In this document: positions 9,501 to 17,464 of the stretch, piece by piece | Layout: each line of letters starts with the position of its first letter | Numbering within the stretch: position 1 is the first letter of the stretch | Source of the DNA: Mucilaginibacter ginsenosidivorans | GTDB taxonomy: Bacteria; Bacteroidota; Bacteroidia; Sphingobacteriales; Sphingobacteriaceae | Direction: 5' to 3' | Assembly: GCF_007971025.1 (NCBI RefSeq) | Contig: NZ_CP042436.1 | Span: 744,001-808,000, forward strand | DNA length: 64,000 nucleotides | Translations under genes and position numbers: made by a program | Notes under the pieces: generated by a model | Told to the model about the DNA's origin: nothing | Databases searched by the model: none | The model's input: the letters and a program-made list of their open reading frames with translations, nothing else

Positions 9501-9875
9501 CTTGATAAGATCAGTCAGGAAGAGAATAAAGATGGTACCGGTCGTTTAGGCAATTTGGACAAAATTTCAAAAGAAATGGAACAAACTGAAAACGATATCG
9601 TAAACAGGCGAATAACTGATGATCTGCTAAAGAGGCAGCAACAGATCCAGACCAGGCTACTTGAAGCTGAGAAAGCTGAACGGCAACAAGAGCAGGACCA
9701 GCAGCGCGAAAGCAACGCAGGAAAGGATTTGCCTCCGGGATACATAAAAGCGTTACAGGATTATCAGAAACTTAATGAAAAACAAACCGAACAAGTTAAG
9801 ACTGTATCTCCGGCACTTAATTTGTATTATAAACAAAAAATAAAATCTTACTTTGATCAACTTAATGCCCATTAG
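6549..9875 (+). CDS. DUF4175 family giant membrane/coiled-coil protein
   Basis: A 1108-residue protein starting MRTPENYELLIGKINTFIRK. Two hydrophobic segments lie near residues 27-75 and a third near 150-175, followed by an extracytoplasmic beta-rich region (about 190-530). A very long Gln/Lys/Glu-rich coiled coil (about 535-1060) comes next. The C-terminus ends with the DUF4175-type segment LPPGYIKALQDYQKLNEKQT. DUF4175 proteins are common in Bacteroidota and poorly understood; they probably anchor to the inner membrane and form long rods. The extreme Gln bias creates long spurious frames on the opposite strand. The gene following begins one base after this stop, so the two are probably translationally linked. 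Confidence 0.85.
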   Translation: MRTPENYELLIGKINTFIRKYYLNNLLRGLIFLGAGLFSAYVIITVGEYYGDFNTTFRTFLFYFFIILNVGLIAWLVIPSLMAWLRLGKTITHDQAAEIIGKHFTDVSDRLLNTLQLKKLADNSPESRALIDASIDQKIETLKPVRFPSAVNIRENTKYLKWIIFPIAIICVIALAAPSILTESTKKLIRHNEYFAPVAPFKFVLLNNSLSAIQGQDLKIDLKLDGDKLPADVYIETGSNTFKLDKENISRFHYQFSNLQKNTSFRFIGNGFQSQAYEVKVSLKPSLLHFDVALTYPVYLHKKNETIANAGDLTIPAGTIVKWQLHTQNADGIGFSINDKTTEASPGGTDVFEHTERILKNSIYKLAPVSNAVNRGDSAAYRINAIRDELPAITVNEKSDSVSSKALYFDGKIQDDHGFSSLTFNYKIGTPGNKNEERMISKSVKADLGQTQSDFFYYWNLKDIAARPGDQVSYYFEVADNDGVTGPKRVRSPERTLNIPDQRQVNDQLDKGTQVVKEKMESAIKLAGQIEHDSQKLNQMLLNKNTLSFDEKKQIDDLLEKKKELDDLVKDIQAENKKNAYERRENQQQTKELEEKQKQIENLFNNVLDKKTRDLLQKLQELMNEEQKDGTRDQLSKMQMDNKSLRKELDRILELYKKLEFDQKLDQSVNQLNQLAEKQQKLADQAKQSDASQQELQQQQEKLKQDFQDVKKSLDDLQKQDEASGKKNDFENPKDDEQKIDEQMQQSSESLQKNDKQKASEQQQQASKQMQQLASKLQQKNEEQEDSQNNVDAQQLRELLKNLVNSSFEQEKVMETLKNTSPSDPNYSILAQKQKDIKDNLKTAEDSLYSLSKRVPQIQSTVNQEIAGINEHIDKALDNLSDRRTPEAGRNQQYAMTSMNNLALMLNEALEQLQNSMKNSKGGGGKSKQPSLSQLNKMQQQLNQNMQKMRDQLQKQGNMSQSQRSGMSQQLARMAREQQIIREALDKISQEENKDGTGRLGNLDKISKEMEQTENDIVNRRITDDLLKRQQQIQTRLLEAEKAERQQEQDQQRESNAGKDLPPGYIKALQDYQKLNEKQTEQVKTVSPALNLYYKQKIKSYFDQLNAH

Positions 9876-9876
9876 T

Positions 9877-10299
9877 ATGCAAGAAGCGAACGTTCAGACC
9901 AGTGAACTTTATACTTTACAGCTTCCGTCAAAACCGGAGAGCATAACGTTGCTGGAAAACCTTATTGAGCAAATTGCTGACAAACATAACGTTAGTGAAG
10001 ATACGTTCGCTAATATGATGACTTGTCTTAACGAGATCGCTATCAATGCTATTGTACACGGCAACAAACTGGACGAAAGCAAAAAAGTGATCGTAAACGC
10101 CGAAGTGGATCCGAAACGCGTGATATGGACGATCACCGATGAGGGACCGGGCTTCGATTATGAGCACTTACCTGACCCAACCGCCGTTGAAAATCTTGAA
10201 AACCTGACAGGCAGGGGCGTTTTTATCGTAAAACAGCTGGCCGACCAGTGCGTATTCAATTCGACCGGAAATGAAGTGGAACTTCATTTTAAAATATAA
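9877..10299 (+). CDS. ATP-binding anti-sigma factor-like protein (RsbW/SpoIIAB type)
   Basis: A 140-residue HATPase-fold protein. I place the start at the ATG of 9877, directly after the DUF4175 stop, since the in-frame upstream codons lie inside that gene. It shows the N-box NEIAINAIVHGNK, the G1 box DEGPGFD and the GRGVFIVKQLAD lid, so ATP binding is probably intact. Relatives are serine kinases or anti-sigma switches that phosphorylate STAS-domain partners. No partner is encoded nearby. Its stop overlaps the ybeY start (TAATG). Confidence 0.85.
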   Translation: MQEANVQTSELYTLQLPSKPESITLLENLIEQIADKHNVSEDTFANMMTCLNEIAINAIVHGNKLDESKKVIVNAEVDPKRVIWTITDEGPGFDYEHLPDPTAVENLENLTGRGVFIVKQLADQCVFNSTGNEVELHFKI

Positions 10300-10727
10300 T
10301 GCCCTCTGTAAATTTTTTTGAAGAAGACATCCGTTTCGATCTAAAAAACAAACTCAAGGTAAAGCAATGGATAAAAGCCACTATAGCTGCCGAAGGTTAT
10401 AAACTACGGGAACTTAATTATATTTTCTGCTCAGACGGCTATTTGCTGACCATTAATCAGCAATACCTGGATCACGACACTTACACAGATATTATCACCT
10501 TCGACAACTCCCAAAAACCAGGAAAGATCGAAGGTGATATTTTTATTTCTATCGACCGCATCCGCGAGAATGCCGAAAAGTTCGGCACAGGCGAAACAAA
10601 CGAACTTCACCGGGTCATTATTCATGGTGCCCTGCATTTGCTTGGATATAAAGACAAAACGGCAGGTGCCAAAAAAATCATGACAGGTAAAGAGGACCAA
10701 TATTTAGGTATAAGAAATTTTACATAA
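10299..10727 (+). CDS. ybeY: Endoribonuclease / rRNA maturation factor YbeY
   Basis: 142 residues, the size expected for YbeY, which trims 16S rRNA 3' ends and takes part in ribosome quality control. The metal-binding stretch reads HRVIIHGALHLLGYKDKT, with two His of the H-x3-H motif and then the 'GYKDKT' form usual in Bacteroidota, where the third ligand differs from the proteobacterial His. Its ATG overlaps the previous stop codon, so it is the last gene of the DUF4175-RsbW-YbeY operon. Confidence 0.92.
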   Translation: MPSVNFFEEDIRFDLKNKLKVKQWIKATIAAEGYKLRELNYIFCSDGYLLTINQQYLDHDTYTDIITFDNSQKPGKIEGDIFISIDRIRENAEKFGTGETNELHRVIIHGALHLLGYKDKTAGAKKIMTGKEDQYLGIRNFT

Positions 10728-10811
10728 GTACTACCTTTCGGGCAGTGAAAAAACCAGAATATTAGCCCTAACTTTACCGTATATCAAGCTGAAACCAAAT
10801 TTCTTAAAATC

Positions 10812-11321
10812 ATGAAAATATTAGCATTCGTATTTGCTTTATTATTTGTCGCCCCTTCGTCCGTTTACGATTTTAAATTGAAAAGTATCGACGGCGACGC
10901 ATTCTCCCTGGCCAAATACAAGGGCAAAAAAGTATTGATCGTAAACACAGCGTCCAAATGCGGCTTTACGCCACAGTATGCCGAGCTGCAAAAATTAGCC
11001 GACCAATACAAAGACAAAGTGGTTGTGGTAGGCTTTCCTGCTAACAATTTTGGACAACAGGAGCCTGGGACCGCTGTGGAGATCAAATCGTTCTGCCAGA
11101 AAAACTATGGGGTTACTTTCCCGCTGAGCCAAAAGGTAAGTGTAAAAGGCGATGACATCGATCCATTGTTCAAATACCTGACCGAAGCGCCGAACCCTGA
11201 TTTTACAGGAGAGATCAAATGGAATTTTGAGAAATTCCTGATCGATGAAAATGGTAAACTGGTGCACCGTTTCCGTTCACAAGTTACACCGCTTTCGCCT
11301 GAATTGACAAAGTATCTCTAA
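10812..11321 (+). CDS. Glutathione peroxidase family thiol peroxidase, exported
   Basis: A 169-residue Gpx-fold protein with an N-terminal hydrophobic signal (MKILAFVFALLFVAPSS). The peroxidatic Cys is in NTASKCGFTPQY, followed by the conserved FPANNFGQQEPG (Gln) and the WNFEKFLID Trp/Asn segment, giving a complete Cys-type active-site set. Such enzymes reduce H2O2 and organic peroxides, usually with thioredoxin as the donor. The gene stands alone and is followed by a strong terminator. Confidence 0.92.
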   Translation: MKILAFVFALLFVAPSSVYDFKLKSIDGDAFSLAKYKGKKVLIVNTASKCGFTPQYAELQKLADQYKDKVVVVGFPANNFGQQEPGTAVEIKSFCQKNYGVTFPLSQKVSVKGDDIDPLFKYLTEAPNPDFTGEIKWNFEKFLIDENGKLVHRFRSQVTPLSPELTKYL

Positions 11322-11343
11322 CGCCGAGACAAAATTTAATATA

Positions 11344-11378
11344 AAAAGAGCGGCCTGGATCAGGCGGCTCTTTTATTT
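11344..11378 (+). terminator. Terminator after the glutathione peroxidase gene
   Basis: AAAAGAGC-g-GCCTG / CAGGC-g-GCTCTTTT: a stem of 13 pairs broken by one G/G mismatch, a 3-nt loop and a T-rich tail. It lies 22 bp past the gpx stop and just before the convergent mlaD stop, so it may serve both directions. Confidence 0.85.
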
Positions 11379-11388
11379 TTTACAGAAA

Positions 11389-12183
11389 TTAATTGCCGGC
11401 CTTTTTTAGCGAATCCCGCTGAGCGGCCTTTACTCTCTTTATCGAGTCCTTTTTTACTTTTTTGATCGAATCCTGCCGGGCCTTTTCCTGTTTCTTTTTC
11501 TTGTCCTTGAAAAATCCCCTTAGCAGGAAATTATGCTGGGCAGCCTTCAGGTCCTCATTCAACGTGCCGGATGTTTTGTGTACCGTGGCCATGGTGCTTT
11601 GAGCTTGTTTTATAGTGCCTTCGAGGTTCCTGGCCATTTTATCATTATTAAGCAGCCTGCCGATACTACCCTTGCCGTTATCAACCTTATCCACAATACT
11701 GGCAAGACTAGCTATCAGGTTACCCGCGTCATCGGCAATGCCGGTCACTTTCTTTATGATCTTGTCTACATCAATGGGGTTAATGGCGGCTAACTCGTCC
11801 CCGTTCCTGACCATTTCGTTGGTTTCAGCGCCACCAGGCGATATCACCACCAATTTATCTCCCATTAATCCATCGCTGCCTATGCTTAATTTTGCGTCCT
11901 TCTTTATAAACTTTCTCACATTATCATCTAAGGACAACATCACCTTAACCGTCGTATCGTTAACGATCTCTATATTCTCAACCACGCCAACATTGATACC
12001 GGCAAAGCGGGCATTGTTACCTACCTGCAGGCCGCTTACGTTTTTGAACATGCCGTGCACGTGGAACGTGGTCGAAAACAAGCCTCTCTTGTTCCCTATA
12101 AGGAATATACCGGCTACCAGCACGGCCAAGCCTGCCAGTACAAACCCACCGATCTTTATTTTTTGTCCCGAAGTGGTTCTCAT
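11389..12183 (-). CDS. mlaD: MCE/MlaD family lipid-transport substrate-binding protein
   Basis: About 264 residues. I use the ATG at 12181-12183 (MRTTSGQKIKIGGFVL), leaving a 10-bp gap to the upstream ATPase gene; the longer frame would overlap that gene. A single membrane helix near residues 8-28 precedes the MCE domain (about 35-115: NARFAGINVGVVENIEI and SLSDDNVRKFIK-type text). A helical segment follows and then a Lys-rich tail (KKKKQEKARQDSIKKVKK). MlaD-type hexamers carry phospholipid between inner and outer membranes and associate with MlaF and MlaE, encoded just upstream on the same strand. Confidence 0.9.
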   Translation of the reverse strand: MRTTSGQKIKIGGFVLAGLAVLVAGIFLIGNKRGLFSTTFHVHGMFKNVSGLQVGNNARFAGINVGVVENIEIVNDTTVKVMLSLDDNVRKFIKKDAKLSIGSDGLMGDKLVVISPGGAETNEMVRNGDELAAINPIDVDKIIKKVTGIADDAGNLIASLASIVDKVDNGKGSIGRLLNNDKMARNLEGTIKQAQSTMATVHKTSGTLNEDLKAAQHNFLLRGFFKDKKKKQEKARQDSIKKVKKDSIKRVKAAQRDSLKKAGN

Positions 12184-12193
12184 AACTGTAGTT

Positions 12194-12973
12194 TTAAAAA
12201 AATGATCTGACAAACTCGTCCTTCGACTTTTTCAGGCTGTCGAACGTGCCTTCAGCTATATATTCGCCTTCATCCATAACCACAACCCTGTCGGCGGTTA
12301 TGCTTGCGCATTCCATGTCGTGAGTAATGATGATGGACGTAGTTTTATACTTTTTTTGCATCTCCAGGATCAGCTGGCTGATCTCGCGCGAGGTTATCGG
12401 ATCAAGGCCGGTGGTTGGCTCGTCGTACAACATGATCTCGGGCTTAACTATCAGCGTTCGCGCCAGGCCGGCGCGCTTACGCATTCCGCCCGACAGGTCT
12501 GAGGGCATCTTATCTACCGCATCAGCAAGACCCACACTTTCAAGCACATCCTCCACCCTTTGATCTATTTCTGCCCTGTCTTTTAGCTTAAGCACCCTGG
12601 TCAAAGGGAATTCCATGTTCTCACGCACCGTCATCGAATCGTATAATGCCGCCCCCTGGAACAAAAAGCCTATTTTGGTTCGCAATTCTTTCAACTGCCG
12701 CTCATTCATTTCCGCCACCTCTTCACCAAAAACAGTCAGGGTTCCTTCATCCGGTATAAGTTTACCCACGATACATTCGATGGTAACAGATTTTCCTTCA
12801 CCCGATTTACCGAGCACCACCACATTCTCACCTCGTTTTACATCGAGGTTTATGTTCTTTAAAACCTCATGTTCACCGAATGACTTTTTGAGTCCCTTAA
12901 TATGGATAACGACCTCATCCTTTTTTTCGGATGATTTCTTTTGTTCCCGGGTATGTTTCTCCGCGTGTTCCAT
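12194..12973 (-). CDS. mlaF: Mla-type ABC transporter ATPase
   Basis: 259 residues with a full ABC ATPase set: Walker A VVLGKSGEGKSVTIE, the signature DLSGGMRKRAGLARTL, Walker B EIMLYDEPTTGLDP and the switch His in IIITHDM. The KSVTIE Walker A and SGGMRKR signature are typical of the MlaF/Ttg2A branch that powers retrograde phospholipid transport. A short Lys-rich extension (EKHTREQKKSSEKKDE) precedes the domain. It lies between mlaE (1-bp gap) and mlaD. Confidence 0.93.
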   Translation of the reverse strand: MEHAEKHTREQKKSSEKKDEVVIHIKGLKKSFGEHEVLKNINLDVKRGENVVVLGKSGEGKSVTIECIVGKLIPDEGTLTVFGEEVAEMNERQLKELRTKIGFLFQGAALYDSMTVRENMEFPLTRVLKLKDRAEIDQRVEDVLESVGLADAVDKMPSDLSGGMRKRAGLARTLIVKPEIMLYDEPTTGLDPITSREISQLILEMQKKYKTTSIIITHDMECASITADRVVVMDEGEYIAEGTFDSLKKSKDEFVRSFF

Positions 12974-12974
12974 A

Positions 12975-13751
12975 TCAATGATAGATCAAAATACTGCTTA
13001 TCTGCACCACAATGGCGTCGATAACGAATATCCAGAGCGAAGCTGCTACAACCGCAGAATTGGCGGCAAGTCCTACACTCTCGGTCCCTTTGTTGGAATT
13101 ATAGCCCTTATAGCAGCCTATAAAGCCAATAACAAAACCAAAAAATATGGTTTTAATAAAAGCGGGAAGAAAATCGCTGAAATCTATAGAGCCAACGCAT
13201 TTATGAAAATAAAGCAACAAGCTTACATTGCCTGTAATATTGATGGCTAAGAAGCCCCCCAGAAGGCCAAGCACGTCGCCTAATAGCGTAAGCAGGGGCA
13301 CCATTAAGGTTGTCGCCAATATTCGTGTAACAACAAGGTATTGCATGGGGTTGGCGCCGGATATATCCATCGCATCTATCTGCTCTGTCACCTTCATGCT
13401 GCCCAATTCGGCGCCTATACCCGAGGATATTTTACCGGCGCAAATAATAGCGGTAATAACGGGTCCTATTTCGCGGATAATAGAGACAGCAAGCGTTTTG
13501 GGCAGCATACTCTCCGCCCCAAAATCAACAAGGGTTGGCCTCAGCTGTAATGCTAAAACCAACCCCATTATAAATGCTGTAGTACCTACCAGCGTAAATG
13601 ATTTGTAACCTATCTCGTAGCATTGGCGAACAAACTCCGACCATTCGAACCCGCCCCGGAACATATTCCTGAAAAATCCTTTCAGAAATATCACCTGGTC
13701 GCCGCTGCTTTCAAGCCATCTCTTCCACTTTGGTAATGCCTGGTCTGTCAT
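12975..13751 (-). CDS. mlaE: MlaE family ABC transporter permease
   Basis: A 258-residue inner-membrane protein with five or six hydrophobic segments. It carries the MlaE hallmarks REIGPVITAIICAGKISSG and ELGSMKVTEQIDAMDISG. MlaE is the permease core of the phospholipid-trafficking complex. It is the first gene of a tight three-gene operon (mlaE-mlaF-mlaD). In this family the periplasmic shuttle MlaC is often absent in Bacteroidota, and none is seen here. Confidence 0.93.
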   Translation of the reverse strand: MTDQALPKWKRWLESSGDQVIFLKGFFRNMFRGGFEWSEFVRQCYEIGYKSFTLVGTTAFIMGLVLALQLRPTLVDFGAESMLPKTLAVSIIREIGPVITAIICAGKISSGIGAELGSMKVTEQIDAMDISGANPMQYLVVTRILATTLMVPLLTLLGDVLGLLGGFLAINITGNVSLLLYFHKCVGSIDFSDFLPAFIKTIFFGFVIGFIGCYKGYNSNKGTESVGLAANSAVVAASLWIFVIDAIVVQISSILIYH

Positions 13752-13839
13752 TGGTTATTCGTATAGTGCCTGTTATAAACAATTCAAAATCAAATTGTTT
13801 TAAGCCCAATAACATTTAACCCGGCAAGCCAGTTTGTTT

Positions 13840-14550
13840 TTATCTCATCGGAACTTCTATAATTAGCAGACGGGACTGCGATTTGGTTTCAATGGTAAAG
13901 GAACTTGTATCATAAACACCAATTGCGTCCCTTTTGTTTAAAACACTACCATCAACTTCCGATCCGCCTTCAACCTGCAATACATACGCGCCGTTGCCGG
14001 GTACTTTTATATCGTATTGTACCGTTTTGCCGGCTTCAAAATCGCCGAAAGAAATAGCAGCATCCTGGTTGATGAACAGTGTATCTGCATCCTTGTCGCC
14101 TGAAACCACTGTTGTCAACTCGTTCAGCTTCATTGCGTCGGTGAAGCTTTTTTGATCGTATCTTGGCTTGATATCCCTTTTACTTGGGAATATCCAGGTT
14201 TGGAACAGTTTCGCTTCCTCGGTTTTTGAAGGATTGTACTCCGAGTGCATAATGCCGGTACCTGCCGACATCACCTGCACTTCCCCGGCTTTTATCTGGC
14301 CAACATTTCCCATGCTGTCCTTGTGCTCAAGGGTACCCGAGAGCATTACGGTAATTATCTCCATGTTATCATGCGGGTGCATACCAAAGCCCATTCCCCC
14401 TGCAACGGTGTCGTCGTTCAAAACCCTTAGCATACCAAAATGCACTTTTTCAGGGTTGTACCATGGGCCAAAGCTGAATGAAAAATCAGACTGTAACCAT
14501 CCTAAGTCGCTGTGTCCCCGCTCGTTGGCAGGGTAAAATATTTTAGTCAT
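13840..14550 (-). CDS. Pirin family (bicupin) protein
   Basis: 236 residues. The N-terminal cupin carries the metal ligands in FGMHPHDNMEIITVML and MSAGTGIMHSEYN, the two conserved pirin motifs. A second cupin-like half follows. Pirins of the YhhW type bind Fe or similar metals and some oxidise quercetin; others act as redox sensors. The gene stands alone and diverges from the oxidoreductase at 14651. Confidence 0.92.
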   Translation of the reverse strand: MTKIFYPANERGHSDLGWLQSDFSFSFGPWYNPEKVHFGMLRVLNDDTVAGGMGFGMHPHDNMEIITVMLSGTLEHKDSMGNVGQIKAGEVQVMSAGTGIMHSEYNPSKTEEAKLFQTWIFPSKRDIKPRYDQKSFTDAMKLNELTTVVSGDKDADTLFINQDAAISFGDFEAGKTVQYDIKVPGNGAYVLQVEGGSEVDGSVLNKRDAIGVYDTSSFTIETKSQSRLLIIEVPMR

Positions 14551-14624
14551 TTTAAAATCCCCTTGTTTATGTGAGTAATTATATGTTTAAACACACAATT
14601 TTCATTCCATTATTTCTTTATGCG

Positions 14625-14632
14625 TATTTTTG
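14625..14632 (+). promoter_or_regulatory. Bacteroidota-type -7 promoter box
   Basis: TATTTTTG matches TAnnTTTG and lies 18 bases before the ATG at 14651, implying a very short leader. I see no good TTTG partner about 19 bases upstream, so the assignment is partial. Confidence 0.35.
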
Positions 14633-14650
14633 CCTAAAATTAAGGTAAAC

Positions 14651-15307
14651 ATGCCAAATAAAGCGGTCATAGTTGGAGCAAGCGGACTAATTGGCAGTTA
14701 TTTGCTGGACATAGTGCTGGAAAGGCCCGAATACCAGGAGGTGCTTGCGCTTGTACGCAGGGAATTACCTATCCGGCATAAAAAATTTGTACAAGCGGAA
14801 ATCGATTTTGACAAGTTGGATAATTATTCAACACTCATCAATGGGCATGCCGTGTTCTCGTGCCTGGGTACTACGCAAAGTAAAGTTGCTGATCAGTCGG
14901 CTTACCGAAGGATCGATCATGACTATCCGTTACAATTGGCAGAAATTGCCAAACGGAATAATATCACCCAATTTCACCTGGTATCCTCTATTGGCGCCGA
15001 TCCAAGATCATCTAACTTTTACACCCGTTTAAAAGGCGAAATTGAAGATGATCTTAAACAGGTGGGGTTAAAATGCCTTCATATTTACCAGCCCTGCGTT
15101 CTGACAGGCGATCGTAAAGAGTCAAGGCCCATGGAACGTTTTATCATTGGAGTAATGAAAGTAATAGATCCTTTATTGGTGGGCGGCTTAAAGAAATACA
15201 GGAGCATCCCTGCACAAACTGTGGCACGGGCAATGTTTAATCAATCATTAAAGACAGAAGCGGGTATATTTGTGCACCCTTCCGACAAAATAAAATCATT
15301 AACGTGA
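14651..15307 (+). CDS. NAD(P)-binding oxidoreductase, TIP30/HTATIP2-like short-chain dehydrogenase
   Basis: 218 residues from the ATG at 14651 (MPNKAVIVGASGLIGSY). The upstream start at 14630 falls within the promoter box. The dinucleotide-binding motif VGASGLIG, the ACTIVE-like segment FHLVSSIGADPRSSNFYTRLKGE (Ser and the Tyr-x3-Lys pair) and the overall size fit the atypical SDR group of TIP30-like proteins. The substrate is unknown. Its stop overlaps the GTG start of the following ABC-F gene by four bases, so they are probably translated together. Confidence 0.85.
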   Translation: MPNKAVIVGASGLIGSYLLDIVLERPEYQEVLALVRRELPIRHKKFVQAEIDFDKLDNYSTLINGHAVFSCLGTTQSKVADQSAYRRIDHDYPLQLAEIAKRNNITQFHLVSSIGADPRSSNFYTRLKGEIEDDLKQVGLKCLHIYQPCVLTGDRKESRPMERFIIGVMKVIDPLLVGGLKKYRSIPAQTVARAMFNQSLKTEAGIFVHPSDKIKSLT

Positions 15308-17175
15308 GTACTTATATATCTGCCGAGGCTCTTGGACATTCCTTCCACGATCACTGGTTATTTAAAAATCTAACCGTAGGCATCAACCGTGGCCAGCGTG
15401 TCGCATTAGTTGGGATCAACGGCGCGGGGAAATCCACATTTCTAAAATTGCTTGCCGGTCAATTTCTTCCGACCGAGGGGAAAGTTGTGCAGGCGCGCGA
15501 CCTTCGGCTCGGCTACCTGGAGCAGGATCCTTCTTTTGAAAAGGGCCATACAATAAGCGATTATATCTTCCATTCGGACAACAGGCAACAGCAACTTATC
15601 CGGAAATACGAGGAATTACTTGAAAATGAACCTGATAACACAAAAGCTATTGATAAAATAACCGAGGAGATAAGCAATAGCGACGCCTGGGATTATGAAT
15701 ACAAGATCAAAACTATTTTAGGAAGGCTGGATATCCATCACCTTAATCAAAGCATCAGCACCTTATCGGGCGGGCAAAAGAAACGACTCGCCTTAGCCCG
15801 GCTATTGATAGAGGAGCCCGATGTTTATCTCTTAGATGAACCAACCAATCATCTGGATATAGATACCATAGAATGGCTGGAAAAGTTGATGACCGAGGGC
15901 AATAAAACATTGCTGATGGTTACGCACGACCGCTATTTCCTGGATAATGTTTGCAACGAGATATTGGAGATAGACAACGGCAAGGTATTCCCCTATCATG
16001 GTAACTATGGCTATTACCTTGAAAAGAAAGCCGATAGGGATGCTACGCTGGACGCACAATTTCAAAAGAATTCGAACTTGCTCCGCAAGGAGCTGGAATG
16101 GATGCGCAGGCAGCCACAGGCCCGCGGAACTAAATCAAAGGGGCGCATCAACGCTTTTTATGAACTGGAAGAGAAAACCCAAAATAACGGTCCGAAAGAA
16201 AAAGTTGAATTGAGCGTGAAAACGTCGCGCCAGGGGAATAAAATAATGGAGATCCATCACCTGAACAAGGGGTTTAGCGGAACTACATTTATCAGCAACT
16301 TCAATTACGTCTTTAAAAAAGGGGACCGTATCGGCCTTGCGGGCAAAAACGGAAGCGGTAAGTCGACATTGCTGAACCTGATAACAGGTACCATCACGCC
16401 AGATAAAGGAACAATAGAGAAAGGTGAGACGACTGTTATGGGTTATTTCCACCAATCAGGTATTGTCTTTAAGGAAGATGATCGCGTTATAGACGTGGTT
16501 AAGAACGTCGCTGAGTTTATCACTATGTTGGATGGGAAAACCATATCGGCCTCCGCCCTGCTCACCTTATTTCTTTTCCCGCCAAAAAAACAATACGGCT
16601 TTATAGCTAACCTGAGCGGTGGCGAAAAGAAACGACTGCAGCTACTGCAGATATTAATGAAGAACCCCAACTTCCTGATATTGGATGAACCTACCAACGA
16701 TTTGGATATTGATACGCTGAACGTACTGGAGGAGTTTTTAACCAACTATCCCGGCGTGTTGATGCTTGTTTCGCATGATCGTTATCTTTTAGATAAGCTG
16801 ACGGACCAGCTTTTTATTATGGAAGGAAATGGTGCGGTGCGAATTTTTAATGGGAACTACTCCTCCTATCGTTACGAGCAGGAGCAGGAAAAGCAACAGG
16901 CAAAAAGCAACCAGGCGGCAGCTAAACAGGGGCCTAAGCCTTTGCAGCCAAAAAAAAGCTTGCTTGCTTTTAAAGAACAACAGGAGTTGCAAACCCTGGA
17001 TAAAGAAATACCCAATATCGAGATCGAAATAAAAAAACTGACAGACCAACTGAACTCAGGATTAACCGACCATCATCAGCTAAGTGAACTTGCAAAGCAG
17101 ATAGAGCAATTGACAAACACGCTTGATGAAAAAAGCCTGCGTTGGATGGAGCTGACGGAACTTAGCGAATTATAG
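15304..17175 (+). CDS. ABC-F family ATPase (Uup-like)
   Basis: 623 residues with two ABC ATPase domains and no membrane segments. Domain 1 has Walker A GINGAGKSTFLK and signature TLSGGQKKRLALA. Domain 2 has GKNGSGKSTLLN and NLSGGEKKRLQLL. A linker with HDRYFLDNVCNEI lies between them, and a coiled-coil tail follows from about residue 545 (KEQQELQTLDKEI). That tail is typical of Uup, an ABC-F protein that acts at the ribosome and at branched DNA. The start is GTG at 15304; it overlaps the upstream stop. Confidence 0.92.
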   Translation: MSTYISAEALGHSFHDHWLFKNLTVGINRGQRVALVGINGAGKSTFLKLLAGQFLPTEGKVVQARDLRLGYLEQDPSFEKGHTISDYIFHSDNRQQQLIRKYEELLENEPDNTKAIDKITEEISNSDAWDYEYKIKTILGRLDIHHLNQSISTLSGGQKKRLALARLLIEEPDVYLLDEPTNHLDIDTIEWLEKLMTEGNKTLLMVTHDRYFLDNVCNEILEIDNGKVFPYHGNYGYYLEKKADRDATLDAQFQKNSNLLRKELEWMRRQPQARGTKSKGRINAFYELEEKTQNNGPKEKVELSVKTSRQGNKIMEIHHLNKGFSGTTFISNFNYVFKKGDRIGLAGKNGSGKSTLLNLITGTITPDKGTIEKGETTVMGYFHQSGIVFKEDDRVIDVVKNVAEFITMLDGKTISASALLTLFLFPPKKQYGFIANLSGGEKKRLQLLQILMKNPNFLILDEPTNDLDIDTLNVLEEFLTNYPGVLMLVSHDRYLLDKLTDQLFIMEGNGAVRIFNGNYSSYRYEQEQEKQQAKSNQAAAKQGPKPLQPKKSLLAFKEQQELQTLDKEIPNIEIEIKKLTDQLNSGLTDHHQLSELAKQIEQLTNTLDEKSLRWMELTELSEL

Positions 17176-17177
17176 AA

Positions 17178-17426
17178 ATGAAAATATCGGATATAGTTGC
17201 ATCTATTGGCGTTATTATTTTACTGATTGCGTTCTTTCTGAATCTAAATAAAAAATTGAACGCGGATAGCAAGGCTTATATTCTAATGAATTTTATTGGT
17301 GCGGGCATATGCTGTGATGCCTCTTATATGGTCCGGTTTTATCCTTTTGTAATTCTCGAGGGCATCTGGGCATTTGTTGCGCTATTATCATTATTAAAAG
17401 TTTCACGTGGAACATCGGCCGATTGA
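17178..17426 (+). CDS. Small membrane protein (CBU_0592-like)
   Basis: 82 residues with three hydrophobic segments: MKISDIVASIGVIILLIAFF, YILMNFIGAGICCDASY and PFVILEGIWAFVALLSLL. The pattern matches the small CBU_0592-type integral membrane domain, of unknown function. It follows the ABC-F stop by 2 bp, so it belongs to that operon. Its last codons contain the first of two parS-like sites. Confidence 0.75.
   Translation: MKISDIVASIGVIILLIAFFLNLNKKLNADSKAYILMNFIGAGICCDASYMVRFYPFVILEGIWAFVALLSLLKVSRGTSAD
17399..17414. promoter_or_regulatory. parS-like centromere site 1
   Basis: AGTTTCACGTGGAACA differs from the well-known ParB/Spo0J site consensus TGTTnCACGTGnAACA only at its first base. It lies at the end of the small membrane gene, 40 bp from a second copy. 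The match is seen in sequence; ParB binding is inferred. Confidence 0.65.
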
Positions 17427-17428
17427 TT

Positions 17429-17436
17429 TAACTTTG
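17429..17436 (+). promoter_or_regulatory. Promoter -7 box for mnmG
   Basis: TAACTTTG fits TAnnTTTG and lies between the two parS-like sites. Transcription would start inside or just before the second site, so ParB binding there could affect mnmG expression. Confidence 0.45.
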
Positions 17437-17438
17437 TA

Positions 17439-17454
17439 CGTTCCACGTGGAACA
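17439..17454. promoter_or_regulatory. parS-like centromere site 2
   Basis: CGTTCCACGTGGAACA matches TGTTnCACGTGnAACA except at the first base and is a 14-bp perfect palindrome at its core. It ends 10 bases before the mnmG ATG at 17465. Chromosomal parS sites cluster near the origin, and mnmG (gidA) is a classical origin-proximal gene. Confidence 0.7.
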
Positions 17455-17464
17455 TGGAGGAAGA

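Noticed and set aside
8037-9745. Several long Ser/Cys/Phe/Leu-rich frames on the minus strand
   Set aside because: They are by-products of the Gln/Lys/Glu-rich coiled coil of the DUF4175 protein.
10600-10700. YbeY missing its third metal-binding His
   Set aside because: The GYKDKT form is usual for this phylum, so it is not a defect.
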